Shown: positions 12,458 to 16,731 of the stretch, piece after piece | Numbering within the stretch: position 1 is the stretch's first letter | How the letters are laid out: each line of letters begins with the position of its first letter | Assembly (NCBI GenBank): GCA_016218095.1 | Contig: JACREV010000002.1 | Coordinates: 1-16,731, forward strand | Reading direction: 5' to 3' | DNA: 16,731 nucleotides | Origin: Deltaproteobacteria bacterium | GTDB taxonomy: Bacteria > Desulfobacterota > GWC2-55-46 | Program-made: the position numbers and the translations under genes | Notes under the pieces: model-generated | Databases searched by the model: none | What the model saw: only the letters and a program-made list of their open reading frames with translations | Told to the model about the DNA's origin: nothing

Positions 12458-14239
12458 ATGAAAGGACAGACCCCAGGCATCGCGCCGAAAGGCGTATCTC
12501 TTTACGGCCCCTTCATCGCGGCCCTCCTCGCGGTCATATCGGTCGCGCTCGTCTACTCGAACGCGATAGATTCCCCGTTTCTCTTCGACGACGAGATATA
12601 CATCGTAAATAACGATGCGCTCCGAAGCCTCTCCAACTTCTGGCCGCCTTCGGGGTCAAGGTATATAGGCAACCTCTCCTTCGCGCTCAACTACCGCCTC
12701 AATGCACTCGACCCCAGAGGCTACCATCTCGTCAACATCGTCATCCACATAATAAACGCCTTTCTCGTCTACTCTCTTGTAAGGCTCATGACGAAGACCC
12801 CGGCGCTCAAAGGCATACCGCGCGCGGCGGCTGAGGCGATAGCGCTCCTTTCATCCCTCGCCTTTGCCGTCCACCCGGTCCAGACAGAGTCGGTCACCTA
12901 CATAACGCAGAGGTACGCGTCCCTCGCCGCGCTATTTTACCTCTCATCAGTTGTGTTTTATTTAAAGGCACGGCTCGGAGCGGGGGCCGGGATAAGGAAG
13001 CTCTCTTATGTCCTTTCGATAATCCTTGCCGTATTCGCGATGAAGACAAAGGAGATAAGCTTCACGCTCCCGTTCGCTGTCATGTTGTTTGAAGCTACAC
13101 TTTTCGGGAGGGGAGAGGCTGGGAAGAGGATAAAGACGCTCGTCCCGTTCGCTGTTACGCTCCTCATAATCCCTCTCTATTTCGCGCTCCACAAGGCGGA
13201 AGCCGGGATGGGGATATCGGATTCGATCGTGACGCTCCAGAAGATGGAGCTCGAAGGGCTATCGAGGTACGAATACCTTATCACCCAGTTCAGGGTCATA
13301 GTGAAATACCTGAGGCTACTCGCGCTCCCGTATGGCCAGAACCTCCTCTATGAGATGAAGACGTACAAGTCGTTCGCCACACCCGAGGTCGTTGCCTCGT
13401 TCACCTTTCTCCTCGCGGTCTTCGCCTTCGCGGGCTACGCCCTTGTAAGGTCCCTTAAGAAAGGAGGCGCATATGGGGCCCTCTTTTCGATCGGGGTCTT
13501 CTGGTTTTTTCTCACACTCTCGGTCGAATCGTCTCTCATTCCGATACGGGACGTCATCTTCGAGCACAGGCTCTATCTGCCGTCAATCGGCTTTTTTTTA
13601 GCGTTCTTCTCAGCGGTCTTTTACTTCCTCGGGAAACGCGGCGAGGGGAGGGCGGCCCCGGTAATACTCGCTTTTCTAATAGCGCTCCCGCTCGGCATCA
13701 CCGCGCAGAAGAGGAACGAGGTCTGGAAAGACGCCTTCTCGCTCTGGTCGGACGTGGTCGAGAAAAGCCCGGAGAGCCCCTTGGGACGCCTCAACCTCGG
13801 GGCGGTGTATTACAAAAAAGGGCTGGTAAGAGAGGCGGAAGTCCAGTTCAAGGAGTCTATCCGGCTCGACCCGTCCTTTAACATTGCCCGCATGAACCTC
13901 GCCACGCTCTATCAGGAGACAGGTAGGTTCGACGAGGCGCTCTCAGGTTTCATGGAGGTCGTAAAGATAGACCCGGCAAATGCGAAGGCGCTCTATAACC
14001 TCGGCCTCACATTCAAGGCAAAAGGTCTTAACGAAGACGCCGTCATCTCCTATCTCGCCGCGCTCAAGGCCGACCCGGCGTATTCAGAGGTACATTACGC
14101 CCTCGGCGACGCCTACCTGGCCCTGGGCAGTCGTAGGGAGGCCGTGGAGAGCTACACGGCCTTCATCACAAAGGCGTCTGACCAGTACCTTTCCTACAAG
14201 GAGTCAGCCGCCCTGAAGATTAGGTCCATCATCAAGTAG
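12458..14239 (+). CDS. TMTC-like membrane glycosyltransferase with C-terminal TPRs
   Basis: A 593-aa inner-membrane protein. The first TM segment (about 15-35) is followed by a loop with FDDEIY (D44, D45), the acidic pair seen in GT-C glycosyltransferases. GYHLVNIVIHIINA (89-101) and HPVQTESVTYITQRYASL are hallmarks of the bacterial relatives of TMTC protein O-mannosyltransferases. Several more TM helices follow up to about residue 420. From about 440 to 575 there are about four TPR units (LNLGAVYYKKG, MNLATLYQETG, YNLGLTFKAKG, YALGDAYLALG), expected outside the membrane as a binding platform. Donor and acceptor are unknown. AAGGG precedes the ATG, which is 3 nt after the transferase gene, so the two are probably co-transcribed. 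Confidence 0.85.
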   Translation: MKGQTPGIAPKGVSLYGPFIAALLAVISVALVYSNAIDSPFLFDDEIYIVNNDALRSLSNFWPPSGSRYIGNLSFALNYRLNALDPRGYHLVNIVIHIINAFLVYSLVRLMTKTPALKGIPRAAAEAIALLSSLAFAVHPVQTESVTYITQRYASLAALFYLSSVVFYLKARLGAGAGIRKLSYVLSIILAVFAMKTKEISFTLPFAVMLFEATLFGRGEAGKRIKTLVPFAVTLLIIPLYFALHKAEAGMGISDSIVTLQKMELEGLSRYEYLITQFRVIVKYLRLLALPYGQNLLYEMKTYKSFATPEVVASFTFLLAVFAFAGYALVRSLKKGGAYGALFSIGVFWFFLTLSVESSLIPIRDVIFEHRLYLPSIGFFLAFFSAVFYFLGKRGEGRAAPVILAFLIALPLGITAQKRNEVWKDAFSLWSDVVEKSPESPLGRLNLGAVYYKKGLVREAEVQFKESIRLDPSFNIARMNLATLYQETGRFDEALSGFMEVVKIDPANAKALYNLGLTFKAKGLNEDAVISYLAALKADPAYSEVHYALGDAYLALGSRREAVESYTAFITKASDQYLSYKESAALKIRSIIK

Positions 14240-14266
14240 GGGCCTGCCTGCCGCCCCTTAAGGCCG

Positions 14267-14272
14267 TATAAT
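14267..14272 (+). promoter_or_regulatory. Possible -10 box for lipA
   Basis: A perfect TATAAT at 14267-14272 in the 122-nt gap before lipA, but no recognisable -35 box 16-18 nt upstream. The preceding hairpin (AGGGGC/GCCCCT, 14238-14258) lacks a T-tract, so transcription from the previous gene may also continue into lipA. Confidence 0.3.
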
Positions 14273-14361
14273 ACATTATTGTGTTTTTCTCCCCATGATG
14301 GTATCTTTATGCATTGTACAAGGGAAGCGAAAAACGATATTTTACGCAAGGTTAAGAGAAA

Positions 14362-15207
14362 ATGAAGAGACTCCCGCCGTGGGCCAAGAAGCCGCTCGGG
14401 CCGGCAAGCTCCCTCCACGAGATGAAGTCCATCTTGAGGAAGAGGAACCTCCATACCGTCTGCGAGTCGGCGAGGTGCCCGAACATAGGCGAGTGCTTCA
14501 CCAAACCGACGGCCACTTTCATGATACTCGGTGACGTCTGCACCCGGACCTGTGGTTTCTGCTCGATAGACAAGGGCAAGGACCCCTTGATGGTAGACCC
14601 CCATGAGCCCGCGAACATCGCCCTTACGGCCAAGGAGCTCGCGCTTAAGCACGTGGTCATTACATCGGTCACCCGGGACGACCTGCCAGGAGGCGGGGCG
14701 GACCAATTTGCCTTGACAATCAAGGCGATAAAGGATAACATTTCCGGCATTTTGGTAGAGGTGCTTACCCCGGATTTCGAGGGCGACGAGGAGGCTTTAA
14801 GGGTGGTCCTCGATGCCCGGCCAGACATCTTCAACCACAACCTTGAGACAGTCCCTTCACTCTACCCGCAGGTAAGGCCCCAGGCTGACTACCGGAGGTC
14901 GTTAAAGGTCTTAGAGAACGCCAAAGGCTACGGCGTCATGACAAAGTCCGGCATCATGGTCGGGCTCGGGGAGACAAAAGACGAGGTAAAAGAGGTACTT
15001 AGGGACTTGCTTGCCTCCGGGTGCGACGCCGTCACCATAGGCCAGTACCTGCGACCCACCCGGCAGAACCTCGAGGTCAAAGAGTATGTCGACCCCGAGG
15101 TATTCAAGGAATACGAGGATTACGGAAAGGCGATAGGGCTTAAACATGTCTATTCAGGGCCGTTCGTTAGGAGCTCTTATAACGCCGAAAAGCTCATAAA
15201 CGGATAA
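14362..15207 (+). CDS. lipA: Lipoyl synthase
   Basis: A 281-aa radical SAM enzyme that inserts two sulfurs into octanoyl groups on lipoyl domains. Both iron-sulfur clusters are represented: the auxiliary cluster C34, C39, C45 in CESARCPNIGEC, and the radical SAM cluster C60-x3-C64-x2-C67 in CTRTCGFC. The C-terminal RSSYNA, whose serine ligates the auxiliary cluster, is present near 270. Length is in the normal range. The ATG has AAGAGA just upstream. No lipB is adjacent. It links the fatty acid pathway (octanoyl-ACP is the precursor) to lipoate-dependent enzymes. Confidence 0.97.
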   Translation: MKRLPPWAKKPLGPASSLHEMKSILRKRNLHTVCESARCPNIGECFTKPTATFMILGDVCTRTCGFCSIDKGKDPLMVDPHEPANIALTAKELALKHVVITSVTRDDLPGGGADQFALTIKAIKDNISGILVEVLTPDFEGDEEALRVVLDARPDIFNHNLETVPSLYPQVRPQADYRRSLKVLENAKGYGVMTKSGIMVGLGETKDEVKEVLRDLLASGCDAVTIGQYLRPTRQNLEVKEYVDPEVFKEYEDYGKAIGLKHVYSGPFVRSSYNAEKLING

Positions 15208-15264
15208 GTATATTACAGTTCAGACGCCGTTTTACCGATTATATTTTTAAATAAAAGAGGAACA

Positions 15265-16455
15265 ATGGACGAATTCTACAGGATCAAGAGGCTCCCGCCG
15301 TATGTCTTCAACATCGTGACCGATCTTAAGGTCGCGGCGAGGAAGCGCGGAGAGGATATCATAGACTTCGGCATGGGCAACCCCGACCAGCCGACCCCGA
15401 AGCACATAGTCGATAAGCTCATCGAGGCCGCCCAGAACCCGAGGAACCACAGGTACTCGGCGTCCAAAGGCATATACAAGCTGAGATTAGCCATCTCGGA
15501 CTGGTATAAGAGAAGGTACAACGTCGATATCGACCCCGAAACCGAGGCGGTGGCGACGATCGGCTCCAAGGAGGGTCTTGCCCACCTGGCGCTCGCAATA
15601 ATAGAGCCCGGAGACGTCGTATTCGTCCCGAACCCGACGTATTCCATCCACACGTACTCGGTCATCATCGCTGGCGGGGACGTCCGCTCGATACCGTTAC
15701 TTCCTGGCGTGGACTTCTTCGACGAGCTATTAAAGGCGACCAAGCAGACCTGGCCGAAACCGAAGCTCCTCGTCATAAACTTCCCGCATAACCCGACGAC
15801 CGAGGTGGTCGACAAGGCTTTCTTCGCAAAAATCGTCGACTTTGCGAAAGAGCATAAGATGATGGTCGTCCACGACCTCGCCTACGCCGACATAGTCTTC
15901 GACGGCTACAAGGCCCCGAGCTTCCTTGAGATACCTGGGGCCAAGGACGTGGGTGTGGAGTTCTTTACGTTATCCAAGAGCTACAACATGCCAGGCTGGA
16001 GGGTAGGCTTCGCAGTCGGGAACAGGAAGCTCATAGCGGCCCTGACCCGCATGAAGAGCTACCTCGACTACGGGATGTTCCAGCCGATACAGATAGCGAG
16101 CGTTATAGCGCTTAACGGCCCGCAGGACTGCGTAAGCGAGATATGCAAGACCTACGAGGTGAGGAGGAACGCCCTCATAGAGTCCTTCGGCAAGGCGGGC
16201 TGGGAGATAACGAAGCCGAAGGCGACGATGTTCGTATGGGCAAAGATACCCGAGCACTTGAGGCATTTAAAGTCCCTCGAGTTCTCGAAGTTCCTGCTCG
16301 ATAAGGCAAAGGTCTCGGTATCCCCCGGCATCGGGTTCGGCGAGTACGGGGACGAGTTCGTAAGGCTCGCCCTCGTTGAGAACGAGCACAGGATAAGGCA
16401 GGCGGCCAAGTGCATAAAGAAGGCGCTCGAGATGCCTGTTAAGAAGGTCTCGTAG
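15265..16455 (+). CDS. alaC: Alanine aminotransferase, AlaC type
   Basis: A 396-aa class I PLP aminotransferase that interconverts pyruvate/glutamate and alanine/2-oxoglutarate. The sequence follows E. coli AlaC closely: RIKRLPPYVFN (6-16), EDIIDFGMGNPD (30-41), TIGSKEGLAHL (98-108), VVHDLAYADIVFDG (201-214), and the PLP lysine K238 in FFTLSKSYNM. The SPGIGFGEYGDEFVRLALVEN block is also conserved. LL-diaminopimelate aminotransferase (DapL) is the nearest other family and is less likely given this match. AGAGGAA lies a few nt before the ATG. An AT-rich TATATT stands at 15240-15245 but no -35 fits. hom starts directly after the stop. Confidence 0.92.
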   Translation: MDEFYRIKRLPPYVFNIVTDLKVAARKRGEDIIDFGMGNPDQPTPKHIVDKLIEAAQNPRNHRYSASKGIYKLRLAISDWYKRRYNVDIDPETEAVATIGSKEGLAHLALAIIEPGDVVFVPNPTYSIHTYSVIIAGGDVRSIPLLPGVDFFDELLKATKQTWPKPKLLVINFPHNPTTEVVDKAFFAKIVDFAKEHKMMVVHDLAYADIVFDGYKAPSFLEIPGAKDVGVEFFTLSKSYNMPGWRVGFAVGNRKLIAALTRMKSYLDYGMFQPIQIASVIALNGPQDCVSEICKTYEVRRNALIESFGKAGWEITKPKATMFVWAKIPEHLRHLKSLEFSKFLLDKAKVSVSPGIGFGEYGDEFVRLALVENEHRIRQAAKCIKKALEMPVKKVS

Positions 16456-16731
16456 ATGCAGACCATGGAGAGAAATACGACTTCCGTGACGCTCAAGAAG
16501 ACCGAGAGAATTTGCGCGGGACTCATAGGCTTCGGCACCGTCGGCACCGGCGTTGTCAAGGTCCTCAAAGAGAACGCCTCGCTCATAAAAGACAGGCTCG
16601 GGTGCGAGCTTGTCCTTAAGAGGGTCGCCGACAAGGACACTACCCGCGACAGGGGGGTGAAGCTCGACGACGGCGTATTGACGACTGACGCGATGGACGT
16701 AATAAACGACCCCGAGATATCGATCGTCATC
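16456..16731 (+). CDS. hom: Homoserine dehydrogenase, N-terminal part (cut by window end)
   Basis: The ATG follows the alaC stop with no gap (TAG ATG), and 92 codons are open to the window edge. After a polar N-terminal extension of about 18 residues (MQTMERNTTSVTLKK) comes the NAD(P)-binding loop GLIGFGTVGTGVVKVL, followed by KDRLGCELVLKRVADKD, both typical of homoserine dehydrogenase in threonine/methionine synthesis. AAGG lies 8 nt before the ATG; a second ATG three codons in is possible. The alaC-hom pair forms an amino acid operon. Confidence 0.9.
   Translation, partial: MQTMERNTTSVTLKKTERICAGLIGFGTVGTGVVKVLKENASLIKDRLGCELVLKRVADKDTTRDRGVKLDDGVLTTDAMDVINDPEISIVI

Noticed and set aside
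14238..14258. Hairpin after the TMTC-like gene as a terminator
   Set aside because: Only 6 bp with a 9-nt loop and no T-tract.
15265..16455. LL-diaminopimelate aminotransferase (DapL) call
   Set aside because: Related fold class, but the sequence follows AlaC along its whole length and sits beside hom rather than lysine genes.
1..16731. CRISPR array, integrase, phage or toxin-antitoxin genes
   Set aside because: Both strands were read; no regularly spaced repeats and no matching protein motifs were found.

Overview
The window is a chromosomal piece from a Gram-negative bacterium with high-GC genes. It most resembles Desulfobacterota ('Deltaproteobacteria' in the broad sense). The reasons are the gene order yceD-rpmF-plsX-fabH-fabD-fabG-acpP-fabF-rpiB-glyA, the frequent AGG (Arg) and ATA (Ile) codons in otherwise GC-rich genes, and the neighbouring lipA and alaC-hom. 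The taxonomic call is an inference from gene order and codon use, not from a marker gene.

Left part (1-2333). This stretch is visibly more AT-rich than the rest. It carries a two-gene minus-strand unit: a signal-peptide protein with two Ca-binding-type DLDGxG motifs, then an M23-type (LytM) zinc peptidase without a signal peptide. The unit lies between an intact tRNA-Gln(CTG) at 2334-2407 and a direct repeat of that tRNA's last 20 nt at 233-252. Each copy is followed by a related hairpin. This is the layout of a small island or decayed integrative element at a tRNA 3' end, but no integrase is visible. Beyond it (1-190) is a palindromic, promoter-like stretch whose gene, if any, leaves the window.

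Centre (2408-10974). Two back-to-back sigma70-type promoters start the tRNA leftward and the lipid operon rightward. DUF177/YceD and ribosomal protein L32 come first and end at an intrinsic terminator. PlsX (acyl-phosphate for phospholipids), FabH, FabD, FabG, AcpP and FabF (type II fatty acid synthesis) follow, then RpiB and GlyA (pentose phosphate and one-carbon metabolism). acpP has its own strong promoter and its own terminator inside the cluster, so it is probably an independent high-expression unit. A TTAA-flanked palindromic repeat splits fabH from fabD. glyA ends in a strong terminator.

Right part (10975-16731). About 0.4 kb of nested palindromic repeats, including a 134-bp element with perfect 13-bp inverted ends, separates glyA from a tightly packed four-gene set. 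This set is a DUF3343 protein, a 59-aa four-cysteine protein, a TIGR04282/DUF2064 nucleotide-sugar-type transferase, and a multi-membrane TMTC-like glycosyltransferase with C-terminal TPRs. Start and stop codons overlap or nearly touch throughout. lipA, alaC and the start of hom (cut by the window end) follow.

Most of the window is well-known core metabolism. The parts that most merit a second look are the tRNA-Gln island with its peptidase/secreted-protein pair, the DUF3343-CxxC-transferase-TMTC operon, the acpP stand-alone unit, and the miniature palindromic elements.
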